From assembly GCF_030063475.1 (NCBI RefSeq), contig NZ_JASIRT010000004.1, forward strand, positions 1-64,000: DNA of 64,000 nt, given 5' to 3'. Every line of letters begins with the position of its first letter. Position 1 is the first letter of the stretch. This stretch comes from Roseomonas sp. E05. Lineage in GTDB: Bacteria > Pseudomonadota > Alphaproteobacteria > Acetobacterales > Acetobacteraceae. This document shows, piece after piece, positions 35,277 to 43,517 of the stretch. A model generated the notes under the pieces. The model saw nothing but the letters and a program-made list of their open reading frames with translations, was not told the origin of the DNA and searched no databases. The position numbers and the translations under genes were made by a program.

Positions 35277-36498
35277 GGCGCGCCACCACTCCCACCGAAA
35301 GCGCCAGACCCAGGGCGAACCAGACCATCCGGTTGCCGAGGTCGGTCGAAACCATCGCCGCCAGCCCCACCGGCAGCACCAGGGCGGCGATCCGCGCCAC
35401 CCGCTCCGGCGCCGCGTGGCGCGCGCGCAGCAGCAGCAGCGCCGCCGCGCCGCCGAAGCAGAGCATCCAGAGCAGCAATCCAGGCAATCCGCCCTCGGCC
35501 CAGGCCTCCAGCAGGTGGTTGTGCGGGTAGAGGCCGCGCCGCTCGCCATAGCCGGCGGCGAGGGTGAAGCCCCCGGTGCCCAGGCCCCAGGGCAGGGTGG
35601 CGGCGCCCCAGTCCAGCGCGGCGCGCCACAGCGCCGGGCGGGCCGAGGCTTCCAGCCCGCCCTCGGTGAAGCGCTCCAGCGTGCGCAGCCCGTCCAGCGC
35701 CTGCGCCTGGAGGAGCAGCAGGCCCAGACCGGCAAGGCCGGCCAGCGCCGCCCCGCCGGCCCAGCGCAGCGCCGCGCGCGGGCAGCCGGCGGACCAGCAG
35801 CGCAGCGCCGGCGTCAGCAGGACCGAGAGCGCCAGCGAGATCAGCCCCATCCGGCCACCCGGCAGCAGCGCCGCCGCCGCCAGGGCAAGGGTGTAGGAGG
35901 CCCAGAACAGGCGCCCCTTCCAGCCCGGCGACTCGACCAGCCGCACGGCGCCGAGCCCGGCGGCACAGGCGATGGCGAGGCCGGCGAGCTGGTACTGCAC
36001 CCGCAGCAGGTCCGGGTTGGCGCCCACCGCGCCGCCCAGCACCACCCGCCCGGTGGCCAGCCCCACCGCCACGGAGACGGCGACCAGCGGCCCGGCCGCC
36101 AGCGTGGCGCCGACGAAGAGCCGCCGCGCCGCCGCATCGGCGCCCACGGCGAGGCCGCCCAGCAGCATCAGCGGCCCCAGCAGCACCAGCTCGGGCAGCT
36201 TGGCGGCCAGGATCACGCTGCTGCGGCTCCAGGCGCCGGCCAGCACCAGCCAGAGCCAGAGCAGCGCCGCCCCGGCCAGCGGGGGTGCGAGCAGGCCGTG
36301 CAGCCACCAGCGGCGCGTCAGCAGCAGCAGGGCCAGCAGCGGCAGCAGCAGGGCGCCGGCGAGCAGCGTCAGGTCGAGCGGCAGCGCGGCGCCGAGCGGC
36401 GTGGATTTCAGCGCGCCGGCGAAGTGCAGCCCTGCCGCCGCGAGCCCGGCCAGCGCGCCGAGCGCGGCACTGTCGATGCGCAACGCCCGCCAGCTCAC
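35269..36498 (-). CDS. O-antigen ligase/polymerase family membrane protein (Wzy-like)
   Basis: 409 residues, about ten to twelve membrane segments and a periplasmic loop that ends in GERRGLYPHNHLLEAWAEGGLPGLLLW. This is the HNxxLxxxxExG Wzy_C motif of O-antigen ligases and polysaccharide polymerases. In this context polymerisation of the repeat unit is more likely than ligation to lipid A. ATGA overlap with the Wzz-type gene upstream. Confidence 0.88.
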   Translation of the reverse strand: MSWRALRIDSAALGALAGLAAAGLHFAGALKSTPLGAALPLDLTLLAGALLLPLLALLLLTRRWWLHGLLAPPLAGAALLWLWLVLAGAWSRSSVILAAKLPELVLLGPLMLLGGLAVGADAAARRLFVGATLAAGPLVAVSVAVGLATGRVVLGGAVGANPDLLRVQYQLAGLAIACAAGLGAVRLVESPGWKGRLFWASYTLALAAAALLPGGRMGLISLALSVLLTPALRCWSAGCPRAALRWAGGAALAGLAGLGLLLLQAQALDGLRTLERFTEGGLEASARPALWRAALDWGAATLPWGLGTGGFTLAAGYGERRGLYPHNHLLEAWAEGGLPGLLLWMLCFGGAAALLLLRARHAAPERVARIAALVLPVGLAAMVSTDLGNRMVWFALGLALSVGVVARRA

Positions 36499-37334
36499 CG
36501 GCGGCGCGCTCCGCCGCGCAGCAGCACCCAGCAGGCGCCGAGAAACAGGCAGGCCAGGGGCGCCGCCACGGCGAGCATCGCCAGCAGCAGCGGCCGGTTG
36601 GGCAGGGAGGGGTGCAGCTCCACATTGGGGCCGGAGACCAGCCGCGCCGCCACGGCCTGGTCGGCCGAGAGCACCAGCGCCACCCGCTGATGCTGCGCCA
36701 GCAGCTCGAACAGCGGCGTGCGCAGATAGATGTCGCGCTCCTGCGCCAGCCGAGCGTCGAGCGCGGCGATGCGGCGGCGGGTCAGGGCCAGGAGATCCTC
36801 CCGCACCCGCCCCTCGGCGAAGGCGTGCAGCCGGGCCAGGGCGTCCAGCGCCGCCTCGCGGCGGGGATGCGCCAGTTCCAGCGTCCAGGTGACCGAGGCG
36901 AGCGACTGCGTCACCGCGAGGTTGCGCTCCAGCCAGCGCTGGGCGTCGTCGGCATCGGGCGGGCGGCCGAGGCCGAGCAGCCGGCGCAACGGGGCCAGCG
37001 GGCTGCCCGCCTTCCAGGTGGCGAGGTCGGCCAGCAGGCTGGTGTCGCGCGCCAGCATGGCGGCCGCCTCCGGGCTGCGCAGCGCCGAGAGATAGACCGC
37101 GTAGTTGCCGCCCGGCCGGGTGTCCAGCAGGCTGCCGGGCGCCAGGGCGGCGGCCGAGATCAGGCTGGAGGCGGCGATGCCGGTGGTCTCGGCCGGCGCC
37201 ACCACCAGCTCCGCCACATAGGCGCGCGGCAGGGACAGGATCACCGTGCCGCCGGCGCCGAGCACCAGCAGGGTGGCCAGCAGCAGCCAGCGCCAGAGCG
37301 CCGCGACGCCTCTCAGCAGCTGGTCGAGCGGCAT
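36495..37334 (-). CDS. Wzz/chain-length-determinant-type protein
   Basis: 279 residues. Two membrane segments flank a large periplasmic helical region: about residues 15-35 (LWRWLLLATLLVLGAGGTVI) and 250-272. The middle contains AYVAELVVAPAETTGIAASS and a coiled-coil stretch (LARLHAFAEGRVREDLLALT). It is a Wzz-type co-polymerase without the tyrosine-kinase domain of Wzc/BceF proteins. Such proteins set polymer length together with Wzy and the export protein. It is 31 bases after the heparinase-like gene and overlaps the Wzy-like gene. Confidence 0.8.
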   Translation of the reverse strand: MPLDQLLRGVAALWRWLLLATLLVLGAGGTVILSLPRAYVAELVVAPAETTGIAASSLISAAALAPGSLLDTRPGGNYAVYLSALRSPEAAAMLARDTSLLADLATWKAGSPLAPLRRLLGLGRPPDADDAQRWLERNLAVTQSLASVTWTLELAHPRREAALDALARLHAFAEGRVREDLLALTRRRIAALDARLAQERDIYLRTPLFELLAQHQRVALVLSADQAVAARLVSGPNVELHPSLPNRPLLLAMLAVAAPLACLFLGACWVLLRGGARRR

Positions 37335-37365
37335 GGCGGCCTTCCTCGCGGCGGGATGCCGGCCC

Positions 37366-39126
37366 TCACGGCAGCAGCACCTGCGTGACGATGCGGGAGA
37401 CGGGCGCGGCGGCGCGGGCCACCAGCACGCGACAGGGCCGCACCACGCCATAGGCGGGGCTCTCCCAGCCCTCCTCCAGCGAGAGCCGCAGCGGCGCATC
37501 GCCCCCCAGGCGCAGCCGGGCCGGGCCCTCCGCCCCGTCCGCCAGCAGGCGCCACTCGCCGGGCCCGAGCCGCCAGCGCAGCGCCAGGCTGCGGAAGGGG
37601 CCGGCGACCTCGTCGGCGATGGTCCAGCAACGGCCCTCCGGCCGCACGTCGCGCGCGTGCCGGTTGCCATGGGCGTCGCGCAGGGCGGCACCATGGGGCC
37701 GGGCGGCGAGGCGGGGCCAGCGGGCCAGCAGGAAGCGGGAGAGGCGCGGCATCGGCTCCCGCTCGTCGAACAGGATGGTGTTGTGGGCGCGGGCGGCGGG
37801 GAAGTAGTCGAGCCACCAGCGCTCCCCGGCGGGCGGGTTGTAGGCGCCGGTGCCGGCATCGGCCAGCACCGGATGCGTGCCATCCCAGAGGTCGAGATGC
37901 AGCAGGTCCGCCTGGCCTGGGCGGAAGCGCAGCGGGCCGGTGCGCAGCAGGGCGCGCGCCTCCGCCGCCTCCCAGCCGCGCGTGCCGCTGGCGGTCCAGG
38001 CGGCAGGCCGCGGGAAGGGGCGCGACTCGGGCAGGTCCAGCCATCGGCAGCCCGGCTCGCCCGGGAAGCCCGCAGAGCTCCCGGTGAAGAGGCGCATCGC
38101 CCGCTCGGCGCTGCCGCGCGCATCGGCGGGGCCGCCGAGGGCGAGGTCGGCGAAGGCGGAGCCATCCTGGTGGCCGAGCGCCGGCAGGGCGCCATCCGCC
38201 GCCACCAGCCGGGCCAGCCACCGCGCCGCCGCCGCCGCGCGGTCGGCGAAGGGGGCGGGCAGGGGCGGGCGCCCGAGGCGGCGGCGCAGCAGCTCCACCA
38301 CGGCGAGCGTGTCCAGCAGCAGCCGGTGATAGCCGGTGGAGACCTGCGCGAAGCCGCCATCCGGTGCCACCAGCCGGCGCAGCGCGGCAGCCAGATCGGC
38401 GGCGGCATGGCGGGCCAGGGCGGCATCCTCCAGCAGCCAGCCGCAGGCCAGAAGCCCGGCCGGCTCGCTGATGCTGTGGTTGTTGTCCTGCGCGCGGGCA
38501 TAGGCGCCCGTGGCGGCGATGCGGCGGGCATGCACCTGCAGGAAGGCGCGGGCGGCCGCCGGTGGCGCCCGCTCCCGCCCTGCCAGCAGCAGCGCCAGCG
38601 CCAGGTGCAGCGCCCGCAGCGCCGCCTCCTGGCCGCAGGCCCAGTTGGGGCCGCGATAGGGCGGGTTGGCCGCACACCAGGCGGCCAGCCGCGCTTCCGC
38701 CGCGGCGTGATGGCCTTCCTCCGGCCAGAGACGCCCCGCCTGCACCAGCAGCGGCAGCCAGGCGAGGCGGTTGGCCTCCCAGACCGGGCGCACGTCGCCG
38801 GGGCGAAACAGGTCCAGCCCGAGGGCGTCCGCCTCCGCCGCGAAGGGGCCATGCCAGGCGGCGGGGGGCAGGGCATCCAGGGCGGCGCGCACCCTCTCCC
38901 GCGCACTGGACGGCAGGGCGGGCGCGGGAGGGAGGGGGGCCGGCCCCAGGACGCCGGGCTGGGCGGCCGGCCAGGCGCCTTCCCGCAGGCGGCGCTGCGG
39001 CAGGCCGGCGAGGCGCTGCGCCCGGTGCCAGCCATAGAGGGTCAGCGCGCGAGGGCCGAGGCGCCAGGCCACGTCGGCCAGCAGCATCGTTCTTGCCAGA
39101 GCGGCTTTGCGCGCTTGGATAGACAT
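37366..39126 (-). CDS. Heparinase II/III family polysaccharide lyase
   Basis: 586 residues from the ATG at 39126; a GTG one codon earlier is possible. The N-terminal alpha/alpha domain contains YRGPNWACGQEAALRALHLALAL and NNHSISEPAGLLACGWLLED, with the Asn-His-Tyr region used in catalysis. The C-terminal Heparinase_II_III beta-sandwich contains DLWDGTHPVLADAGTGAYN and RAHNTILFDEREP (Asn-Thr). No signal peptide is visible, so its location is unclear. In such loci these lyases trim or degrade the acidic polymer being made. It heads the 39.1-34.6 kb operon. Confidence 0.87.
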   Translation of the reverse strand: MSIQARKAALARTMLLADVAWRLGPRALTLYGWHRAQRLAGLPQRRLREGAWPAAQPGVLGPAPLPPAPALPSSARERVRAALDALPPAAWHGPFAAEADALGLDLFRPGDVRPVWEANRLAWLPLLVQAGRLWPEEGHHAAAEARLAAWCAANPPYRGPNWACGQEAALRALHLALALLLAGRERAPPAAARAFLQVHARRIAATGAYARAQDNNHSISEPAGLLACGWLLEDAALARHAAADLAAALRRLVAPDGGFAQVSTGYHRLLLDTLAVVELLRRRLGRPPLPAPFADRAAAAARWLARLVAADGALPALGHQDGSAFADLALGGPADARGSAERAMRLFTGSSAGFPGEPGCRWLDLPESRPFPRPAAWTASGTRGWEAAEARALLRTGPLRFRPGQADLLHLDLWDGTHPVLADAGTGAYNPPAGERWWLDYFPAARAHNTILFDEREPMPRLSRFLLARWPRLAARPHGAALRDAHGNRHARDVRPEGRCWTIADEVAGPFRSLALRWRLGPGEWRLLADGAEGPARLRLGGDAPLRLSLEEGWESPAYGVVRPCRVLVARAAAPVSRIVTQVLLP

Positions 39127-39204
39127 CACGAAACTGTTATAGCAAAACTAATACTTTTGCGAGCAGGCAGAACGCCATGCTCCCGTTGAAGGTGGTGCCG
39201 GGCC
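39127..39204. promoter_or_regulatory. Divergent promoter region of the polysaccharide locus, with dyad
   Basis: A low-GC gap between the divergent lyase and export genes. GCAAAA (39142-39147) and TTTTGC (39155-39160) form a perfect inverted repeat with a 7-base spacer. A TATAAC on the minus strand is a fair -10. The dyad is well placed to control both operons; the regulator is unknown. Confidence 0.45.
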
Positions 39205-41979
39205 GTGCTTGACCCCCTCCTCCTCGCTTCCCGGTTGTTGCGGTCCATGGCCTTTCGTCATGCGGGACTGGCACTGGGAGCCGGATCGCTCCTCGCGGTG
39301 CAGATCCTTCCGGCCCTGGCGCAGCCTGGCCCACCGGGCGGGCAGGTGCCCAGCCCGCTGCTTTCGCCACCCTCCCTGCCCTCCACGCTGCCGGGCGGCC
39401 TGCCGATGCCCGTCCTGCCGCCGGCCGTGCAGCAGGACATCCTGCAGCGCATCCTCGACGCCTCCGGCGGCGCCGCTCCGGCCCCGGTCGCGCCGGCTCC
39501 TTCCGGGGCGCCCGCCTTCCCGCCGCCGGCCTCCGCGCGCCCTGCGGCGCCGGCCCCGGTGCCCGTGCTCGCCGAGCCGCTCTCGCAGGCGGAGGCCTTC
39601 TTCGCCGGCCGGCTGGACATGCCGCTGCGCCAGTTCGGCTACGACACCTTCCGCGAGATGGCGGCCATGCCGGCGCCGCCCACCGCCGTGGGCAGCCTGC
39701 CCGACAGCTATATCATCGGGCGGGACGACGAGGTGCTGATCGGCATCCGCGGCCGCACCCGGCAGAACCACACGCTGCGCGTCACCCGCGACGGCACGCT
39801 GCTGCTGCCTGACCTGCCGCCCTTCATCGCCGCCGGCCGGACCCTGGGCGAGCTGCGCGCCGACATCCAGGATCGCGTGGCGCGCGAGCTGGGCGGCTCG
39901 GAGGCCTTCGTCTCGATCGGGCAGCTGCGGCAGATCGGCGTCTTCATCGCCGGCGAGGTGGTGCGGCCGGGGCTGCAGGCGCTGCCGGCGCTGGGTTCGG
40001 TGCTGGATGCCCTGACCCTGGCCGGAGGCGTCAAGAAGACCGGCTCGCTGCGGGCGATCCGCGTCGAGGGGCCGCGCGGCTCCCGCGTCATCGACCTCTA
40101 TTCGGTGATCGGCAGCGAGCCGGGCCAGCCGGACCTGATGCTGCGCGAGGGCGAGCGCGTCGTGGTGCCGCCGCTCGGCGCCACGGTGGCGGTGGCCGGC
40201 GACGTGACCCGCCCCGGCATCTATGAACTGCCCGCCCGCGCACCGACCGCCCCGCTCGACACCCTGCTGCGGCTGGCCGGCGAGGCGCTGCGCCCGGCCG
40301 GCAACCGCTTCCTGCTGCACGGCACCGATGCCCAGGGGCGGCGCAGCCTTTCGGAAATCGGCCCTGGCGCACGGCTGCGGCGCGGCGACGCGGTGGTGGT
40401 GCAGCCGGGCGCCGACGTGGTGGCGGGGCAGGTGCGGCTGGCCGGGCATGTGGTGGCGCCGCTGCTGCGCCCGGCGCGCGGTGCGGGGCTGCGCAGCCTG
40501 CTGGCCGACCCGCGCATCGTGCGGCCCGACCCTTATGTGCGGCTCGGGGTGGTGTGGCGGGTGGACGCGGCGACCCGGGTGCGCCGCTTCGAGGCCTTCG
40601 ACTTCGGGCGGGTGATGCAGGGCCGCGCCGACCTGCCGCTGCGCGAGGACGACGAGGTCATCCTGCTCTCCCAGGCCGACGTGCTGTGGCTGGGCAGTCC
40701 GCCGGTGCAGCGCGCGCTGCGCGGCGAGGCAACGGCGGGCGCGCCGCTGGCCACGCCGGCGGCGGCCGGCGCCGCGCCCGCCGCCCCGGCGGACTGCGCC
40801 GCGCTGCAGGCGCTGGCGATCGCCGCCCGCTCCTCGCCGGTGCGCTTCGCCCATGTGCGCGGCGCCGGCTTCCCCGATCTCGGCGCGCCGCCCTGTCCGC
40901 AGGTCTTCGTGGACTACCCGGCGCTGCTGCCCTTCCTGCTCGACCAGTCCGTGCTGATCTCCGGCGAGGCGCGGCTGCCGGGCCTCTACCCGATCCTGAA
41001 CGACACCGGGCTGGACCAGGTGCTGGCCGCCGCCGGCGGCGTGACCGACACCGCCGACCTCTCCGCCGTCGAGCTGTCGCGCGAGCCGCTGGAGCAGGCG
41101 GGGGCGATCCCGCTCTCCCGCACGCTGCTCGACCTGCGCAGCCGCAACTTCGCCGCCATCCGGCTCTCGCCGCGCGACGGCATCCGCATCCCGCGCGGCT
41201 TCGGCGACCGCGACGCCGGGCCGGTGACGCTGGCCGGGGAATTCCTGCGCCCGGGCATCTACGACATCCGCCGCGGCGAGCGGCTTTCCGAATTGATCGC
41301 GCGGGCCGGCGGGCTCTCGCCGCAGGCCTATCCTTACGGCGCGGTGTTCACCCGCGAGAGCGTGCGGCAGCGGCAGCAGGAAGGCTTCGCCCGCACCGCG
41401 CGCGAGCTGGAGCAAAGCCTGATCCAGGTGGCGGCGGGGCAGGCGGTGGCGGGCAGCCGCGCCGGCAGCATGGATCTGGGCGGCGCGATCACCGCCGGGC
41501 GCGAGCTGGCCAGCGCCCTGCGCGACGCCCGCGCCGCCGGGCGCATGGTGGTGGAGGCCAACCCGGTCATCCTCGCGGCCCGGCCGGAGCTGGACGTGCT
41601 GCTGGAGCCGGGCGACCTGATCGTCATTCCCAAGCGGCCCAACGAGGTGACGGTGGTCGGCGCGGTGCTGAACCCGGGCAGCCTGCAGTTCTCCACCGGC
41701 TGGAAGGCGAATGACTACGTGCGCGCCTCGGGCGGGCAGCAGCGCTTCGCCGATGGCTCGCGCGCCTTCGTGGTGCTGCCCAACGGGCAGAGCGTGCCGG
41801 CCGGGCTGGGCGCCTGGCAGGCGGGCGGGCCGCCGATCCCGCCCGGCAGCCTCGTCGTCGTGCCGCAGGACCCCTCGCCCTACGAGACCTGGGGCTTCGT
41901 GCGCGACCTGACGCAGACGCTGGGGCAGATCTCGATCAGCGCCGCCGCCCTGTCGGTGATCGCCGGGCAGGTGAAGTGA
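39205..41979 (+). CDS. Polysaccharide export outer-membrane protein with multiple SLBB domains
   Basis: 924 residues, much longer than Wza (about 380). A GTG start at 39205 or ATG at 39247 precedes the signal-like MAFRHAGLALGAGSLLAVQI. A Pro/Ala-rich stretch (40-120) leads to the Poly_export domain at about residue 165 (LPDSYIIGRDDEVLIGIRGR), followed by several SLBB units seen as recurring VFIAGEVVRPGLQALPALG, VAVAGDVTRPGIYELPA, VTLAGEFLRPGIYDIRRGE and VTVVGAVLNPGSLQFSTG. The lone gene diverges from the lyase. It probably forms the outer-membrane exit for the polymer. No lipoprotein Cys is apparent, unlike Wza. Confidence 0.9.
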   Translation: MLDPLLLASRLLRSMAFRHAGLALGAGSLLAVQILPALAQPGPPGGQVPSPLLSPPSLPSTLPGGLPMPVLPPAVQQDILQRILDASGGAAPAPVAPAPSGAPAFPPPASARPAAPAPVPVLAEPLSQAEAFFAGRLDMPLRQFGYDTFREMAAMPAPPTAVGSLPDSYIIGRDDEVLIGIRGRTRQNHTLRVTRDGTLLLPDLPPFIAAGRTLGELRADIQDRVARELGGSEAFVSIGQLRQIGVFIAGEVVRPGLQALPALGSVLDALTLAGGVKKTGSLRAIRVEGPRGSRVIDLYSVIGSEPGQPDLMLREGERVVVPPLGATVAVAGDVTRPGIYELPARAPTAPLDTLLRLAGEALRPAGNRFLLHGTDAQGRRSLSEIGPGARLRRGDAVVVQPGADVVAGQVRLAGHVVAPLLRPARGAGLRSLLADPRIVRPDPYVRLGVVWRVDAATRVRRFEAFDFGRVMQGRADLPLREDDEVILLSQADVLWLGSPPVQRALRGEATAGAPLATPAAAGAAPAAPADCAALQALAIAARSSPVRFAHVRGAGFPDLGAPPCPQVFVDYPALLPFLLDQSVLISGEARLPGLYPILNDTGLDQVLAAAGGVTDTADLSAVELSREPLEQAGAIPLSRTLLDLRSRNFAAIRLSPRDGIRIPRGFGDRDAGPVTLAGEFLRPGIYDIRRGERLSELIARAGGLSPQAYPYGAVFTRESVRQRQQEGFARTARELEQSLIQVAAGQAVAGSRAGSMDLGGAITAGRELASALRDARAAGRMVVEANPVILAARPELDVLLEPGDLIVIPKRPNEVTVVGAVLNPGSLQFSTGWKANDYVRASGGQQRFADGSRAFVVLPNGQSVPAGLGAWQAGGPPIPPGSLVVVPQDPSPYETWGFVRDLTQTLGQISISAAALSVIAGQVK

Positions 41980-42069
41980 AGGCGGCCCCCTCTCCGGGCC
42001 GGCCGTGCCGCGAAGGCCTCCGGCACAGTCTCCGCGGGGTTGCCGCCCGAATGCGCGCCGGCCCTCCGC

Positions 42070-42885
42070 TCAAGGCCGGTCGCGGTGCAGATGGGCGATG
42101 TGGCGGCCGACGGATTCGGTCACCGCCTGCCGCCCGCCCTGCGGAATGACGCGCCCCCAGAAGGCGCCGTAGACCGCATCGAAGTCCCAGGCCTCGATGG
42201 CCTCACCCATCCGCCGCACCGCGGCCGCACCGAGGGGGATGAGGTTGGGGTAGCTGCGCATCAGGCCGACATGGCGGCGGTCCGGCACCACCTGGAGGAT
42301 ATCCCCCGAGAGGAGGGCGCCACGCCCCTCCGCCTGGGCGGCGTGCAGCACGGTGCCGCCGGTGAAGTGGCCGCCGAGGCGGATCAGCGTCACGCCCGGC
42401 GCGATGGATTTCGTCTCGCCATCCCAGAAGGCGATCTCCGGCCCCGGGCGCATGACCCATTCGCGGTCGGCGGCGTGCAGGTGGATGGGGATGCCGCCGA
42501 AGGCGCGGCTCCATTCCAGCATGGTGGTGTAGTAGTGCGGATGGGAGATGGCGATGCCGGCGAGGCCGCCCAGCGCCTGGATGATCCGCAGCAGGGTGGA
42601 ATCCAGGAAGGCGATGCAGTCCCACAGGATGTTGCCGGGGGGCGTGGGCAGCAGCAGGGCGCGCTGGCCGATGGCGAAATCCGGCGCGCAGCCGATGCCG
42701 AGCAGGCCGTGCTCCTCCTTCAGCAACGCCTTGCGGCTCTGGGCCAGCCGCTCCAGCGTGGTCCAGCCCTGGCCCGACTCGGGCACGTACTGGCGCTCGT
42801 CCTGGCAGATCGGGCAGCAGGGGGGCGGCTGGTCGGCGGGCGGGAACTGGGTTCCGCAGGCGGTGCAGATGAAGGGCGTGGCCAT
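42070..42885 (-). CDS. MBL-fold hydrolase with N-terminal zinc ribbon
   Basis: 271 residues. The first 30 residues hold two CxxC pairs (C7/C10 and C24/C27; ICTACGTQF and CCPICQDE), a zinc-ribbon. The rest is a metallo-beta-lactamase fold in which the usual HxHxDH is SHPHYYTTM (H115 and H117), with a further HF in LGGHFTGG and D in LLSGDIL. The Asp-His half of the metal motif is absent, as in a recognised subgroup of MBL-like proteins of unknown substrate. It is single and diverges from the AhpD-like gene, 165 bases away. Confidence 0.8.
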   Translation of the reverse strand: MATPFICTACGTQFPPADQPPPCCPICQDERQYVPESGQGWTTLERLAQSRKALLKEEHGLLGIGCAPDFAIGQRALLLPTPPGNILWDCIAFLDSTLLRIIQALGGLAGIAISHPHYYTTMLEWSRAFGGIPIHLHAADREWVMRPGPEIAFWDGETKSIAPGVTLIRLGGHFTGGTVLHAAQAEGRGALLSGDILQVVPDRRHVGLMRSYPNLIPLGAAAVRRMGEAIEAWDFDAVYGAFWGRVIPQGGRQAVTESVGRHIAHLHRDRP

Positions 42886-42988
42886 CGTGTGCTCCTCTCC
42901 TGAAGGAACGGTAATGTGCTGCGGGGTGGCGCGCCAAGCTGCCCCCGCCCGGCCCTGCCATCGGAGGCGCGGATTTTTCGCCGCCGGA

Positions 42989-43015
42989 TGTCACACCGCG
43001 CCGGGCTGGCGCGTC
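42989..43015 (+). promoter_or_regulatory. ECF41-type promoter of the AhpD-like/sigma operon
   Basis: TGTCACA at 42989-42995, 16 bases, then CGTC at 43012-43015. This is the described ECF41 consensus (TGTCACA, then CGTC after a 16-base gap), 34 bases before the ATG of the AhpD-like gene. The sigma gene in the same operon is ECF41, so autoregulation is the likely purpose. Confidence 0.75.
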
Positions 43016-43049
43016 CTGGGAGCGTCGATGTCCACAGGAGCATGAAGCC

Positions 43050-43517
43050 ATGACCCCTCGCCTCAACCCCCATCAAGTCGCCCCGGAGATGCTGCGCCCG
43101 ATGCTGGCGCTGGAAGGCGCCTTGCAGAAGGGCGGCCTGGAGCCCTCGCTGGTCCATCTGGTGAAGACCCGCGCCTCGCAGATCAACGGCTGCGCCTTCT
43201 GCCTGCACATGCACACTGCCGAGGCGCGCGCCGATGGCGAGAGCGAGCAGCGGCTCTACCTGCTGGATGCCTGGCGCGAGTCGCCGCTCTACACGCCGCG
43301 CGAGCGCGCCGCCCTGACCTGGACCGAGGCGCTGACCCGCGTCGCCGAGACACACGCGCCGGATGCGGACTATGCCGTCCTGTCCGGACACTTCTCGCCG
43401 CAGGAGCAGGTGGTGCTGACGCTGATGATCGGCACCATCAACAGCTGGAACCGGCTGGCGATCGGCTTCCGCTATGTCCATCCGGTGCCCGAGACGGCGG
43501 CGGCGCATGCCGCCTGA
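43050..43517 (+). CDS. Carboxymuconolactone decarboxylase/AhpD-like protein
   Basis: 155 residues. An all-helical CMD-family protein with the redox pair C48-A-F-C51 and H55 in NGCAFCLHMHTAEAR, as in AhpD-type peroxidase partners. The YxxxxxRxA and LTxMIGTINSWNRLAIGFRY motifs are typical of COG2128. This family is the most common partner of ECF41 sigma factors, and indeed the sigma gene overlaps its 3-prime end by 11 bases. A role in oxidative or thiol stress is inferred. Confidence 0.92.
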   Translation: MTPRLNPHQVAPEMLRPMLALEGALQKGGLEPSLVHLVKTRASQINGCAFCLHMHTAEARADGESEQRLYLLDAWRESPLYTPRERAALTWTEALTRVAETHAPDADYAVLSGHFSPQEQVVLTLMIGTINSWNRLAIGFRYVHPVPETAAAHAA

